DNA of 64,000 bases from assembly GCF_030732865.1 (NCBI RefSeq), contig NZ_JASHKB010000001.1, positions 124,001 through 188,000 of the forward strand. The letters are read 5' to 3'. The stretch comes from Roseitalea sp. MMSF_3546. Its GTDB lineage: Bacteria > Pseudomonadota > Alphaproteobacteria > Rhizobiales > Rhizobiaceae. Positions 17,982 through 26,783 of the stretch are shown piece after piece (position 1 is the stretch's first letter; every line of letters begins with the position of its first letter). Below the pieces are notes generated by a model. That model saw nothing but the letters and a program-made list of their open reading frames with translations, searched no databases and was not told the DNA's origin. The translations under genes and the position numbers were made by a program.

Positions 17982-18382
17982 AGTTTCGGTTCGGAGATCT
18001 CGAGGCTGTTGCCGGCCGGATCGCGGAAATAGATCGAGCGCGCCCCGTTCGGCCAGCGGAAGTCGGTCTCGATCGCGACCCCGGCGCCCTCGAGACGAGA
18101 CCGCCAGCCATCGAGCGCCTCGGCCTCCACGCGAAAGCAGGCGTGACCCGGACCATAAGCGCCGTGCGGCGGCACCGGCATGGCCGGATCGCTCGGCGGC
18201 TTTTCGGTTTGTTCGGGCACGAACAGCAGCAAGACGCCGTCTCCGCAGCGAAAGAAGATGTGCCGGCCCTCGACCTCGACGATCCTCTCGAGCCCCATCA
18301 CGCCCGCATAGAAGCTTTCGGCGGCGCGCAGGTCGTCGACATAGAGCGCGGTCTCCAGAATGCCCTCGGGTGCGTCAGCCAC
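17966..18382 (-). CDS. VOC family (glyoxalase/bleomycin resistance-like) protein
   Basis: A 138-residue single-domain vicinal-oxygen-chelate protein: [23 protein letters not shown] at the start, GHACFRVE in the middle and [17 protein letters not shown] at the end, where Glu is a typical metal ligand. VOC enzymes use a divalent metal for isomerisation, dioxygenase or thiol-transfer reactions; the substrate is not evident here. It sits between rph and rdgB, which are normally adjacent, separated from rph by three bases and overlapping rdgB by 16, so it is cotranscribed with them. Confidence 0.88.
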   Translation of the reverse strand: MADAPEGILETALYVDDLRAAESFYAGVMGLERIVEVEGRHIFFRCGDGVLLLFVPEQTEKPPSDPAMPVPPHGAYGPGHACFRVEAEALDGWRSRLEGAGVAIETDFRWPNGARSIYFRDPAGNSLEISEPKLWGLS

Positions 18383-18385
18383 CGG

Positions 18386-19108
18386 TCAGCCCGCGATCGC
18401 CTGTTTCTGCAGCGCCACCAGATCGGCCACGGCGCGCTCGGCCAGGCCGATCAGCGCGTCGAACTCGGCCCGCGAAAACGGAACGCCCTCGGCCGTGCCC
18501 TGCACCTCGACGATGCCGCCCGACCCGGTCAGCACGAAATTGGCGTCCGTGCCCGCCGCGCTGTCCTCGATATAGTCGAGATCGGTCACCGCCGTGCCCT
18601 CGTAGATGCCGCAGGAGACGGCGGCCACATGGTCCTTGAGCACGCGCGTCTTGGAGGCCATCTGGCGCTGGTGCATCCAGTCCAGGCAGTCATGCAGCGC
18701 CACCCAGCCGCCGGTGATTGCCGCCGTGCGCGTGCCGCCATCGGCCTGAAGGACGTCGCAATCGATGGTGATCTGGCGCTCGCCCAGCGCTTCGAGATCG
18801 ACCACGGCACGCATCGACCGGCCGATCAGGCGCTGGATCTCCAGCGTCCGGCCGCCCTGCTTGCCGGCGCTCGCCTCGCGCCGCATGCGCTCGCCGGTGG
18901 CGCGCGGCAGCATGCCGTATTCGGCCGTCACCCAGCCGCGTTGCGAATTGCGCAGCCATGGCGGAACCCGCTCCTCCAGGCTGGCGGTGCACAGCACATG
19001 CGTGTCGCCGAACTTGACCAGGCACGAGCCCTCGGCGTGTTTGGAAATGCCCCGCGTGAACGAGACGGCGCGCATCTGGTCGGGCATGCGCCCGGAAGGC
19101 CGATTCAT
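18386..19108 (-). CDS. rph: Ribonuclease PH
   Basis: RNase PH is a phosphorolytic 3'-5' exoribonuclease that trims tRNA 3' ends. Sequence is canonical: [67 protein letters not shown]. The 240 residues from ATG 19108 match the family; an earlier in-frame ATG at 19246 would lie beyond the hrcA start. It is the first gene of the operon rph-VOC-rdgB-hemW-rsmI-yraN and diverges from hrcA across 122 bp. Confidence 0.97.
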   Translation of the reverse strand: MNRPSGRMPDQMRAVSFTRGISKHAEGSCLVKFGDTHVLCTASLEERVPPWLRNSQRGWVTAEYGMLPRATGERMRREASAGKQGGRTLEIQRLIGRSMRAVVDLEALGERQITIDCDVLQADGGTRTAAITGGWVALHDCLDWMHQRQMASKTRVLKDHVAAVSCGIYEGTAVTDLDYIEDSAAGTDANFVLTGSGGIVEVQGTAEGVPFSRAEFDALIGLAERAVADLVALQKQAIAG

Positions 19109-19230
19109 GGAATATCCGTATGGCTTGGCTGAAATTCGCGCCTGTCTAATCGATAATGGCCGGCCTGCATAGCGCCTCTTTATCGGCACCGGCAGGTGCC
19201 ATATATCCGGTTGACAAGGTTCATGCCGCA

Positions 19231-20319
19231 ATGCCCATGCATCCATCCGTTCAGGCCCGCGCCGATATCGAAGACAAGCTGGACGACCGTTCGCGCGACA
19301 TCTTCCGGCGCATCGTCGAGTGCTACCTGATCGAGGGCGAGCCGGTCGGCTCGCGCAATCTGTCGAGGATGCTGCCGACCTCGCTGTCGCCGGCCTCGGT
19401 GCGCAATGTGATGAGCGATCTGGAGGCGCTGGGGCTGATCTACGCGCCCCATGTCTCGGCCGGCCGCATGCCCACCGAGCAGGGGCTGCGCTTCTTCGTC
19501 GACGCCTTCATGGACACCGGCCAGATCGCCGAGGACGAGCGCACGCTGATCGAGAGCCAGCTCGGCATGAACGGTGGCCATCCTCATACCGAGCAGCTCC
19601 TGACCGAGGCCAGCCAGATGCTCAGCCGCATCTCCAACGGTGCCGGTCTGGTGCTGGCGGCCAAGCGCGACGGCGCCATGAAGCACATCGAGTTCGTCCG
19701 GCTCGAGGAGACCAAGGCGCTGGCCGTGCTCGTGTGGGAATCGGGCGAGGTCGAGAACCGCGTCATCGAGCTGCCGGCGGGCATGACCGCCTCCCAGCTC
19801 GCCGAGGCGGCCAATTTCCTCAACCACCATGCACGCGGCCACACCCTGTCGCAGGCGCGCTCGGTGATCGACCGCAAGCGCGCCGAGATCCTGGCCGAAC
19901 TGGACAATCTCAGTGCCGATCTGGTCGAGCGCGGCCTTGCGGTCTGGTCGGGCGCCAATGACGGCCATCCGCGCCAGCTGATCGTGCGCGGCCGGGCCAA
20001 CCTCATCGAGAACCTGTCCGATGCCGAGGATATCGAGCGCACCAAGCTGCTGCTCGACGACCTTGAACGCAAGGACGAGATCGTCGAGGTCCTCGACATG
20101 GCCGAGACCGGCTCGGGCGTGCGCATCTTCATCGGTTCGGAGAACCGGCTGTTTTCGCTGTCGGGCTCCTCGCTGGTGGTCGCGCCCTATCGCGACGGCG
20201 AACGCCGCGTCATCGGCGCGCTTGGCGTTCTGGGGCCGACGCGGCTCAACTATGCGCGCATCGTGCCGGTGGTCGACTTCACCGCACAGCTCGTCTCGAA
20301 GATGATCGAGCGCGAGTAG
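19231..20319 (+). CDS. hrcA: Heat-inducible transcription repressor HrcA
   Basis: HrcA represses heat-shock genes such as groESL by binding the CIRCE element. The N-terminal winged helix ([21 protein letters not shown] ... [38 protein letters not shown]) and the C-terminal GAF-like region are complete in 362 residues. ATG 19231 is selected as the start because [18 protein letters not shown] matches usual N-termini and AAGGT precedes it; an in-frame ATG at 19156 adds 25 unlike residues. It is followed by grpE on the same strand. No CIRCE sequence was seen upstream, so autoregulation by CIRCE is not evident. Confidence 0.95.
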   Translation: MPMHPSVQARADIEDKLDDRSRDIFRRIVECYLIEGEPVGSRNLSRMLPTSLSPASVRNVMSDLEALGLIYAPHVSAGRMPTEQGLRFFVDAFMDTGQIAEDERTLIESQLGMNGGHPHTEQLLTEASQMLSRISNGAGLVLAAKRDGAMKHIEFVRLEETKALAVLVWESGEVENRVIELPAGMTASQLAEAANFLNHHARGHTLSQARSVIDRKRAEILAELDNLSADLVERGLAVWSGANDGHPRQLIVRGRANLIENLSDAEDIERTKLLLDDLERKDEIVEVLDMAETGSGVRIFIGSENRLFSLSGSSLVVAPYRDGERRVIGALGVLGPTRLNYARIVPVVDFTAQLVSKMIERE

Positions 20320-20332
20320 CACGCCCGCGGGG

Positions 20333-20361
20333 TTGATTTTTCCCGCCGCGCACTCGATATC
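20333..20361 (+). promoter_or_regulatory. Possible promoter between hrcA and grpE
   Basis: TTGATT (20333-20338) and GATATC (20356-20361) are 17 bp apart, 41 bp upstream of the grpE start. A heat-shock sigma factor would be expected to read grpE, but the match to a RpoH consensus is weak. Confidence 0.3.
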
Positions 20362-20402
20362 GCGCCCAGGTTCGAACGCCCCGAAACGACACGGAAGAAC
20401 GC

Positions 20403-21179
20403 ATGGCCGACAACGATCACAAGCCGGAAGGCGAGAGCGCGAACATCGATCCGAACGATCGCGACAAGCTGCGCAAGGCCGCCGACGAACTGCTCAAGGC
20501 CGACCGGGCCGCCCGCAAGCGCGCGGCGGCGGAAGACGCCGACGCCTATGCCGAATTCGAGGCCTCGGGCGAGCATTTCGACTATGAGGACGCCGATAGC
20601 GGCGAGGCGGGCGAGACGATCTCCGAGGAGATCGCCGCGATCCAGGCCGAAAACGCCGACATGAAGGACCGGCTGCTGCGCCTGGCCGCGGATATGGAGA
20701 ATCTGCGCCGTCGCACGCAGCGCGAGGTCGCCGATGCCAAGGCGTTCTCGATCGCCAATTTCGCCCGCGACATGCTCGGCGTGTCGGACAATCTGCGCCG
20801 CGCCATCGAGGCGGTCACCGACGAGCAGCGCGAGGGCGCCGACGAGACGCTCAAGCAGCTCCTCGAAGGTGTCGAGCTGACCGAGAAGTCCATGCTCGCG
20901 ACCATGCAGCGCCATGGCGTCAAGCAGCTCGAGCCCGAAGGCGAGAAGTTCGACCCCAATTTCCACCAGGCCATGTTCGAGGTGCCCAACCCGGACGTAC
21001 CGTCGGGCACGGTGGTGCAGGTGGTCCAGGCCGGCTATTCGATCGGCGACCGGGTTCTGCGCCCGGCCATGGTCGGCATCGCCAAGGGCGGGCCGAAGGA
21101 GCCAAGGCCGGCGGAGAACGACAGCGTCTGGAAGGCCGAGCCCGGCCCGCCCAACGAGCAGGCCGAGCGCGACGCCTGA
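20403..21179 (+). CDS. grpE: Nucleotide exchange factor GrpE
   Basis: GrpE releases ADP from DnaK during protein folding. The long coiled coil (about residues 75-145: [36 protein letters not shown]) and the beta domain ([42 protein letters not shown]) are clear. At 258 residues it is longer than E. coli GrpE (197), with an acidic N-terminal region of about 70 residues ([30 protein letters not shown]) before the coiled coil. It follows hrcA with 83 bp between, the usual rhizobial arrangement; dnaK-dnaJ are elsewhere. Confidence 0.96.
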   Translation: MADNDHKPEGESANIDPNDRDKLRKAADELLKADRAARKRAAAEDADAYAEFEASGEHFDYEDADSGEAGETISEEIAAIQAENADMKDRLLRLAADMENLRRRTQREVADAKAFSIANFARDMLGVSDNLRRAIEAVTDEQREGADETLKQLLEGVELTEKSMLATMQRHGVKQLEPEGEKFDPNFHQAMFEVPNPDVPSGTVVQVVQAGYSIGDRVLRPAMVGIAKGGPKEPRPAENDSVWKAEPGPPNEQAERDA

Positions 21180-21191
21180 TCCTTGGTTGCC

Positions 21192-22208
21192 TCACGCGCC
21201 GACGCGGGCGAACAGGTCAATCGCCGCCGCGGCCGCTCGCTCGTGAATCGCGCGGCGGTCAATGCCCTGCGGATCGACACAGATCGACGGTTCAGCTGCC
21301 TTTCCAACGTCCGTCGCTTCCTGAAGGAAGACATAGTGCCCGACCGGTTCATCGAGCCTGCTGACGGCGAATGACGGGTTCTGCTTCTCGAGCCAACGCG
21401 TGCACGCCTCGAACGGCGCTTCGGCGTCCGCCGCCCCCGTCATCAGGGCCACGGGTATGTCGATCGATGCGACGCTTTGCGGCTCAAAGGCCCGAACGGT
21501 CGGCGCCGGGGCGTAGGCCACGACGGCCCTGATCCGGTGATCGCGCCAGGATTGTCCGTGGCGTGCGACCGATCGACGGAACGTCTCGCTGCTTTGCTCA
21601 AGTCGCTTCAACCGATCAGCCAGATCGGGAAACTCTCGCGGACCGCCCATCTCCGGTGCTTCCGTCTGTCGCCATGCCTCGAACAGATCGAGATCGGTCA
21701 GCGCGCCGGCCAGGCAGAGGACGGCGTACCCGCCAAGCGAAAACCCGGACGCGAACACACTGTCCGTATCGATCCGGCCAGCAAACGGACCATCGGCGGT
21801 CAACAGATCGAGCAGGACCGACAGATCCCTGGCTCGCTCCCACCAGCAGGCAAAGCCCTCCGGCAGATAGGGTTCGATCGACGTATTGCCGTGATGCGAC
21901 ACACCCCATGCGATGAAGCCGCGTTCGGCCAGACGCCGCCCGAGCCAGCCCATGCCGTCCGCCGATCCGCCGGTGCCGTGCGAGAGCAAGACAGTCGGCC
22001 ATTGGGCGCGTTTTTCGCTGAGACGCGCGTTCGGTGCAATCGGTCCGGACTTGAACCAGGCATCATCGACGCCGTCGCTCAGTTCGACCGTGTCTTGCGC
22101 ATCCGCCGGATACCATGCCGACCACACCAGCGGCCTTGGGTCGTTCGTGCGCCATGCGGGACGGTCCGGATCGAGACAAAAGCCCGTGGAATAACCTGCC
22201 GTGAACAT
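21192..22208 (-). CDS. Alpha/beta hydrolase (dienelactone hydrolase / PAF-acetylhydrolase-like)
   Basis: The protein has 338 residues. PTVLLSHGTGGSADGMGWLG provides the oxyanion region and ASGFSLGGYAVLCLAG the nucleophile elbow (G-F-S-L-G-G, catalytic Ser). The final His is likely in EPVGHYVFLQE. No signal peptide is seen. Substrate unknown; the extended N-terminal part (PLVWSAWYPAD) is like dienelactone hydrolase-type or PAF-acetylhydrolase-like proteins. It converges on grpE with 12 bp between stops, and lies upstream of nothing in the same direction, being preceded by the adenosine kinase start on the same strand only after its own start. Confidence 0.8.
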   Translation of the reverse strand: MFTAGYSTGFCLDPDRPAWRTNDPRPLVWSAWYPADAQDTVELSDGVDDAWFKSGPIAPNARLSEKRAQWPTVLLSHGTGGSADGMGWLGRRLAERGFIAWGVSHHGNTSIEPYLPEGFACWWERARDLSVLLDLLTADGPFAGRIDTDSVFASGFSLGGYAVLCLAGALTDLDLFEAWRQTEAPEMGGPREFPDLADRLKRLEQSSETFRRSVARHGQSWRDHRIRAVVAYAPAPTVRAFEPQSVASIDIPVALMTGAADAEAPFEACTRWLEKQNPSFAVSRLDEPVGHYVFLQEATDVGKAAEPSICVDPQGIDRRAIHERAAAAAIDLFARVGA

Positions 22209-22240
22209 AGACTGATCCGATCGTGGCCAGCGATGAAAAA

Positions 22241-23242
22241 TCAACCCCTGATCAAGCCGGCGTCGATGGCCGCCTGGCGCAGCGAGATTTGCGCGCGCGG
22301 GCCCACCTGCTGGATGATCACCGATGCGGCCAGCGCGCCGAGCCGGCCGCACGCCTCCATGTCCATCCCCTTGGTGTAGCCGTAAAGGAAGCCTGCGGCG
22401 TAAAGGTCGCCGGCACCGGTGGTGTCGACCAATCGGTCGATATCGTGCGCGTCGACATGGGTATGCGCGCCGCTGCCATTGATGATCATCGAGCCCTTTT
22501 CCGAGCGGGTGACGACGGCGATCCTGCAGTCCGCGGCCAGCGCTTCGCGTGCCGTTTCAAGGTCCGCCGTCTGGTACAGCGACTTCGCCTCGTCCTCGTT
22601 GGCGAACACGATGTCGACCGTGCCCGATCGCATCAGGTCGAGGAATTCGTCCCGATATCGATCCACGCAGAACGAATCGGACAGGCTCATCGCCACCTCG
22701 CGGCCATTTGCATGGGCGACCCCGGCGGTCTCGCGGATCGCTTCCTTGGCGCGCGGCGGATCCCACAGGAAGCCTTCGAAATAGGTCACTTTCGACTGGG
22801 CTGCCTTGTCCTCCTCGACATCTTCGGGGCCCAGTTCCACGCAGGCACCCAGATAGGTGTTCATCGAGCGCTCGCCATCGGGCGTCACGAAGATCATCGA
22901 CCGCGCGGTCGGCGGGTGCCCGTTCAGCGCGCCGGTGTCGAAGGCCACGCCCTGGGCGCGGATGTCGTGGCGATAGATGTCGCCCAGCGTGTCGTCGGCC
23001 ACCTTGCCGAAGAAGGCGGCGCGGCCGCCAAGGCTTGCAACGCCTGCCGCCGTGTTGCCGGCGCAGCCGCCCGAGGTTTCCACCGCCGGACCCATGCGGT
23101 CGTAGAGCAGTTCGGCCCGTTCGGCGTCGATGAGGTTCATCGCACCCTTGATGATGTTGTTCTGGCGTAGAAAATCGTCTTCGGCGCGTGCGATGATATC
23201 GACGATCGCATTGCCGATGCACAGGACGTCGTATTGTGTCAT
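22241..23242 (-). CDS. Adenosine kinase (PfkB family carbohydrate kinase)
   Basis: PfkB-family kinase of 333 residues with the first signature GGCAGNTAAGVASLGG and the second, DTTGAGDLYAAGFLYG, containing catalytic Asp279 and the anion hole. Rhizobial proteins of this subgroup phosphorylate adenosine to AMP; a ribokinase-like role on another nucleoside cannot be excluded from motifs alone. ATG 23242 gives the usual N-terminus MTQYDVLCIGNAIVDI. The gene is monocistronic or feeds the alpha/beta hydrolase gene downstream (32 bp between). Confidence 0.9.
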   Translation of the reverse strand: MTQYDVLCIGNAIVDIIARAEDDFLRQNNIIKGAMNLIDAERAELLYDRMGPAVETSGGCAGNTAAGVASLGGRAAFFGKVADDTLGDIYRHDIRAQGVAFDTGALNGHPPTARSMIFVTPDGERSMNTYLGACVELGPEDVEEDKAAQSKVTYFEGFLWDPPRAKEAIRETAGVAHANGREVAMSLSDSFCVDRYRDEFLDLMRSGTVDIVFANEDEAKSLYQTADLETAREALAADCRIAVVTRSEKGSMIINGSGAHTHVDAHDIDRLVDTTGAGDLYAAGFLYGYTKGMDMEACGRLGALAASVIIQQVGPRAQISLRQAAIDAGLIRG

Positions 23243-23350
23243 GAGTTTTCCCTGTTGAACGGGCAGGGGTTTAACCCGTGCGGCGGCAAAGGTGAAGGGC
23301 GCGCCCGTCCCCTCGTTGCAAGCGCCCCGCGCCGTCCCCATCTGACCGCC

Positions 23351-24085
23351 ATGCTCTATCAGGCCGCACGCAAAGCCCTTGGCGAACTGTTCGACCCGGC
23401 CCTGCGCCAGGTCCTGTGGAAGTCGGTCGGCCTGACCATCGCCGGCCTGATCGCGATCTGGTTCGCCGTGCGCTGGCTCGTCGAATGGGCGGCGCTGCCC
23501 TATCTGACCGCCTTCGTCTCGCCGCTCGCCCTGCCCGAATGGACGGGTCTCGTCGGCGTCTTCGCGGCGATCACGGCGGGCATCGTGCTCGCCATCGCGC
23601 TCGCCTTCCTGATCGGGCCGGTCAGCGCCATCATTGCCGGCGTCTTCCTCGACGATGTCGCCGAGCATGTCGAGCGTCAGGACTATCCGGCCGACGCGCC
23701 GGGCACGCCGGTGCCGCTGGGCCGTTCGGTCGTGCTGTCCGTCAAGTTCTTCGGCGTGGTGGTCGCCGGCAACCTGGCTGCCCTCTTGCTCCTGCTCGTG
23801 CCGGGGATCAATCTGGTCGCGTTTCTGGTGGTCAACGCCTATCTGCTCGGTCGTGAATACTTCCAGTTCGCCGCCATGCGCTTTCACGACGAGGCGACCG
23901 TTCACCGCCTGCGCAGCCAGTACTCGGCGACGGTGATCATGGCGGGGCTCCTGATCGCCGGTTTCATGGCGATCCCGATCGTGAACCTGATGACGCCGCT
24001 GTTCGGCGCCGCGCTGATGGTGCATCTGCACAAGGCCATCGCCGCGCGCGATGCCGCCTCGGCCCCAGGTTCCGCGCCGGCCTGA
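23351..24085 (+). CDS. EI24 / CysZ-like integral membrane protein
   Basis: This 244-residue protein has four to five hydrophobic segments (about 25-45, 70-100, 135-165, 195-225) and the EI24-type features LFDPALRQVLWKSVGL near the start and NAYLLGREYFQFAAMRFHDE in the middle. CysZ proteins in enterobacteria import sulfate; rhizobial homologues are often annotated as sulfate transporter family proteins, but a sulfate role is inferred here, not shown. ATG 23351 is chosen; the in-frame extension to 23234 has no conserved sequence. It converges with the CBS protein gene, 7 bp between stops. Confidence 0.82.
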   Translation: MLYQAARKALGELFDPALRQVLWKSVGLTIAGLIAIWFAVRWLVEWAALPYLTAFVSPLALPEWTGLVGVFAAITAGIVLAIALAFLIGPVSAIIAGVFLDDVAEHVERQDYPADAPGTPVPLGRSVVLSVKFFGVVVAGNLAALLLLLVPGINLVAFLVVNAYLLGREYFQFAAMRFHDEATVHRLRSQYSATVIMAGLLIAGFMAIPIVNLMTPLFGAALMVHLHKAIAARDAASAPGSAPA

Positions 24086-24092
24086 CGTTCGC

Positions 24093-25400
24093 CTATCCCG
24101 GACGGCCGGCCGCGCGATGCGTGCCGGCCATGGGCAGGGCGAGCAGCGTGTCGATCCGCCGCCCGTCCATGTCGACCACTTCGAGCCGCCACGAGCCGGC
24201 GATGATCCATTCGCCGCGTTCGGGCAGCCGGCCCATCCGGTCGAGCACATAGCCCGCAATCGTCGCATAGCGGCGATCCTCGGGCTTTTCGAAACCGAGC
24301 AGGTCGGCCGCCTCGTCCACGGGCATGCTTCCCGACACCAGCCACGAGCCGTCGTCGCGCCGCGTCGCGTCCGGCTCCGCCGTGCCCGCATCGGAAACGA
24401 ACGCGCCCGCGATCGTCTCGAGCAGGTCGGCGGGCGTGACCAGCCCCTCGAAATGCTGGTCGATGTTCTCGACCACCACGACCGGGGTCTGCGCCTTGCG
24501 CAGGATATTGACGACGTCGAGCGCGGCGGTTTCCTCGCGCACCAGTTCGACCGGCCGGATCATCGACCGCGGATCGACGGGGCCGTCGCGCAGGGCGGCG
24601 AGATAGTCGCGCGTGCGCACGACACCGAGCACCTCCTCGAGCTGGCCTTCGGCAACGGGCAGGTAGGAATGGCGCGTTTCGACGACGCGCGCCTTGATCG
24701 TCTCGTGCGGGGCGGTGATGTCGAGCCAATCGACATCGTTGCGCGGGGTCATCAGGCTTGCGGCGTTGCGATCGGCCAGCCGCATGACGCCGGCGATCAT
24801 CGCGCTTTCCTCGCGCTCGACGACGCCGGCCTTTTCGGCCTGCGCGACGAGCGACCTGATCTCCTCGTCGGTCACCTCCTCGCCTGCTTCGCCGGCCCGG
24901 CCGATCAGCCGCATGACGAGCCGGGTCGATGCATCGAGCAGCCACACGGCCGGCCCCGCCAGCCGGGCGAACAGCGTCATGGTCGGTGCGACCAGGCAGG
25001 CGATCGCCTCCGGATTGCGCAGCGCCAGCGTCTTTGGCACCAGTTCGCCGATGATCACCGACAGATAGGTGACGACGATGATCACCGCGCCGAAGCCGAG
25101 CGTGGCCGCACTCGCCTCGGCCATGCCCATCGCCATCAACGCGCCGGAGGCGGCCTCGCCGAAGGTCTCGGCCGAGAACGCGCCATTGACGACGCCCACC
25201 AGGGTGATGCCGATCTGCACCGCCGACAGGAAGCGACCCGGATTGGCGTGCAGCGCCATCGCGCTTTGCGCCCCCGCCCGGCCGCGATCGGCCAGCGCGG
25301 CAAGCCGTGCACGGCGCGAGGAGACGACCGCCAGTTCGGCCAGCGCGAACAGGCCGTTCAGAAGAACCAGAGCGACGACGATCAGGAGGCTTGCGAGCAT
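24093..25400 (-). CDS. Hemolysin-family membrane protein (CNNM/DUF21, CBS pair, CorC_HlyC)
   Basis: Domains in order across 435 residues: DUF21/CNNM transmembrane region (1-190, with IGELVPKTLALRNPEAIA), two CBS domains (about 210-335, VVRTRDYLAAL, VVVVENIDQHFEGLVTPADLLE), and the CorC_HlyC domain (about 350-430, ATIAGYVLDRMGRLPERGE). Related proteins take part in Mg2+/Co2+ efflux; calling them hemolysins is historical. It lies 19 bp downstream of nth on the same strand. A second, soluble CorC-type paralogue lacking DUF21 is encoded at 61853-63043. Confidence 0.92.
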   Translation of the reverse strand: MLASLLIVVALVLLNGLFALAELAVVSSRRARLAALADRGRAGAQSAMALHANPGRFLSAVQIGITLVGVVNGAFSAETFGEAASGALMAMGMAEASAATLGFGAVIIVVTYLSVIIGELVPKTLALRNPEAIACLVAPTMTLFARLAGPAVWLLDASTRLVMRLIGRAGEAGEEVTDEEIRSLVAQAEKAGVVEREESAMIAGVMRLADRNAASLMTPRNDVDWLDITAPHETIKARVVETRHSYLPVAEGQLEEVLGVVRTRDYLAALRDGPVDPRSMIRPVELVREETAALDVVNILRKAQTPVVVVENIDQHFEGLVTPADLLETIAGAFVSDAGTAEPDATRRDDGSWLVSGSMPVDEAADLLGFEKPEDRRYATIAGYVLDRMGRLPERGEWIIAGSWRLEVVDMDGRRIDTLLALPMAGTHRAAGRPG

Positions 25401-25419
25401 GGGTGCCAGTGGGTTGCGA

Positions 25420-26181
25420 TCAGCCCACCACCTGCGGCGGCAGCGGCACCAGCGGTGCGGGCATGTCGGTCGTCTTGTCCTTGAACTTGCACAGATCGGC
25501 GATCACGCAGGCATGGCAGTCCGGCTTGCGTGCCTTGCACACATAGCGCCCGTGCAGGATCAGCCAGTGATGGGCGTGCAGCAGATACGCCTCGGGCACG
25601 GTCTTCATCAGCACGGCCTCCACCTCGTCGGGCGTCTTGCCCGGCGCCAAGCCGATGCGGTTGCCGATGCGGAAGATGTGGGTGTCGACGGCGATCGCCG
25701 GCACGCCGAAGGCCATTTGCAACACGACATTGGCGGTCTTGCGGCCAACGCCGGGCAGGCTGACCAGTTCCTCGCGCGAGCGCGGCACCTCGCCGCCGAA
25801 ATCATCGACCAGCTTCTGCGACAGCGCGATGACGTTCTTCGCCTTGTTGCGCCAAAGCCCGATGGTGCGGATGCATTCGCCGACCTTTTCCTCGCCGAGC
25901 GCGAGCATCTTTTCGGGCGTATCGGCAAGGGCGAAAAGCTCTTTGGTGGCGCGATTGACGCCGGCATCGGTCGCCTGGGCCGACAGCACCACCGCGACAA
26001 TCAGCGTGAACGCGTTGACATGGGCCAGTTCGCCCTTCGGCTCGGGCCGTTGCACGGAAAAGCGGCGGAACATCTCGTGCAACTCGTCGCTCGTGTACTT
26101 GGTGCGCGGCAGCCGGCGGCGGGGCTTTCTTGCCCGTGCGGCAGTCGTCCTTGCCGGCTTTTTCTCTTGGCCCGCGCTCAT
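25420..26181 (-). CDS. nth: Endonuclease III
   Basis: Nth is a DNA glycosylase/AP lyase removing oxidised pyrimidines in base-excision repair. The helix-hairpin-helix with catalytic Lys is in LPGVGRKTANVVL, the catalytic Asp in VDTHIFRIGNRIG, and the 4Fe-4S ligands fit CX6CX2CX5C (CKARKPDCHACVIADLC). The 253 residues include a basic N-terminal extension of about 27 residues (PARTTAARARKPRRRLPRTK). Start ATG 26181 lies only 21 bp from the divergent DUF2244 start, so its promoter must overlap the other gene. Confidence 0.96.
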   Translation of the reverse strand: MSAGQEKKPARTTAARARKPRRRLPRTKYTSDELHEMFRRFSVQRPEPKGELAHVNAFTLIVAVVLSAQATDAGVNRATKELFALADTPEKMLALGEEKVGECIRTIGLWRNKAKNVIALSQKLVDDFGGEVPRSREELVSLPGVGRKTANVVLQMAFGVPAIAVDTHIFRIGNRIGLAPGKTPDEVEAVLMKTVPEAYLLHAHHWLILHGRYVCKARKPDCHACVIADLCKFKDKTTDMPAPLVPLPPQVVG

Positions 26182-26194
26182 GACCGCCTATAAT
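26167..26194 (+). promoter_or_regulatory. Promoter for DUF2244 gene, suggests leaderless mRNA
   Basis: TTGGCC (26167-26172), 16 bp, perfect TATAAT (26189-26194). The first ATG of the gene begins at 26203, just eight bases past the -10 box, where transcription itself would start. No Shine-Dalgarno fits in between. The -35 lies inside the first codons of the divergent nth. Confidence 0.6.
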
Positions 26195-26202
26195 TCGATG
26201 CC

Positions 26203-26706
26203 ATGACGATGACCGCCCCGGAGATCGGATCGACGCAGCCCGCCGAACGGCCGTTGTTCGCCGCCGAACTCGTACCGCATCGCTCGCTCACGCCGCGCGG
26301 CTTTGCACTGTTGATGACGGTGTTTGCGGCCATTTGCGCGGGCAATGCTGTCTTCTACTTCACGCTCGGCGCCTGGCCGGTGGCGATCTTCCTGGGCTTG
26401 GACGTACTGCTTCTTTTCATCGCGATCAAGCTGAGCTTCCGCTCCGGCCGCGCCCGCGAGGAAGTGACCGTCACGCGCTCGAACGTGCATATCCGCAAGA
26501 TTTCCCCGAACGGTCGGCACTCCGATCACCACTACAATCCGTTCTGGGCGCGCTTCCACATCGATCGGCACAGGGAAATCGGGATCACCGCCATGCGCCT
26601 GTCCGGCCAGGGGCGCGCGACGACGCTCGGCGCCTTCTTGAACCCGGACGACCGCGAAAGCTTCGCCATGGCCTTCTCGCGGGCCCTGGCGACGGCAAAG
26701 GGCTGA
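26203..26706 (+). CDS. DUF2244 domain-containing membrane protein
   Basis: A 167-residue protein with the DUF2244 start (LFAAELVPHRSLTPRGFALLM), two transmembrane helices (about residues 34-51 and 55-75, between them a short loop) and a cytoplasmic C-terminal region ending LGAFLNPDDRESFAMAFSRAL. Function is unknown. The start is one of two in-frame ATGs (26203, 26209); the TATAAT at 26189-26194 implies a leaderless transcript beginning at the first. It is followed by the Ada-like gene, 77 bp downstream. Confidence 0.88.
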   Translation: MTMTAPEIGSTQPAERPLFAAELVPHRSLTPRGFALLMTVFAAICAGNAVFYFTLGAWPVAIFLGLDVLLLFIAIKLSFRSGRAREEVTVTRSNVHIRKISPNGRHSDHHYNPFWARFHIDRHREIGITAMRLSGQGRATTLGAFLNPDDRESFAMAFSRALATAKG

Positions 26707-26783
26707 CGGGCGCAAGTTTCGGGTGGCGGCCGGGCCGTTCCGGTGCGAGACAGACGCACCGCAACCATCGCCGGACCAAGACC

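Noticed and set aside
19109-19230. CIRCE element (TTAGCACTC-N9-GAGTGCTAA) upstream of hrcA
   Set aside because: No such repeat is present in the spacer; HrcA here probably controls groESL elsewhere.
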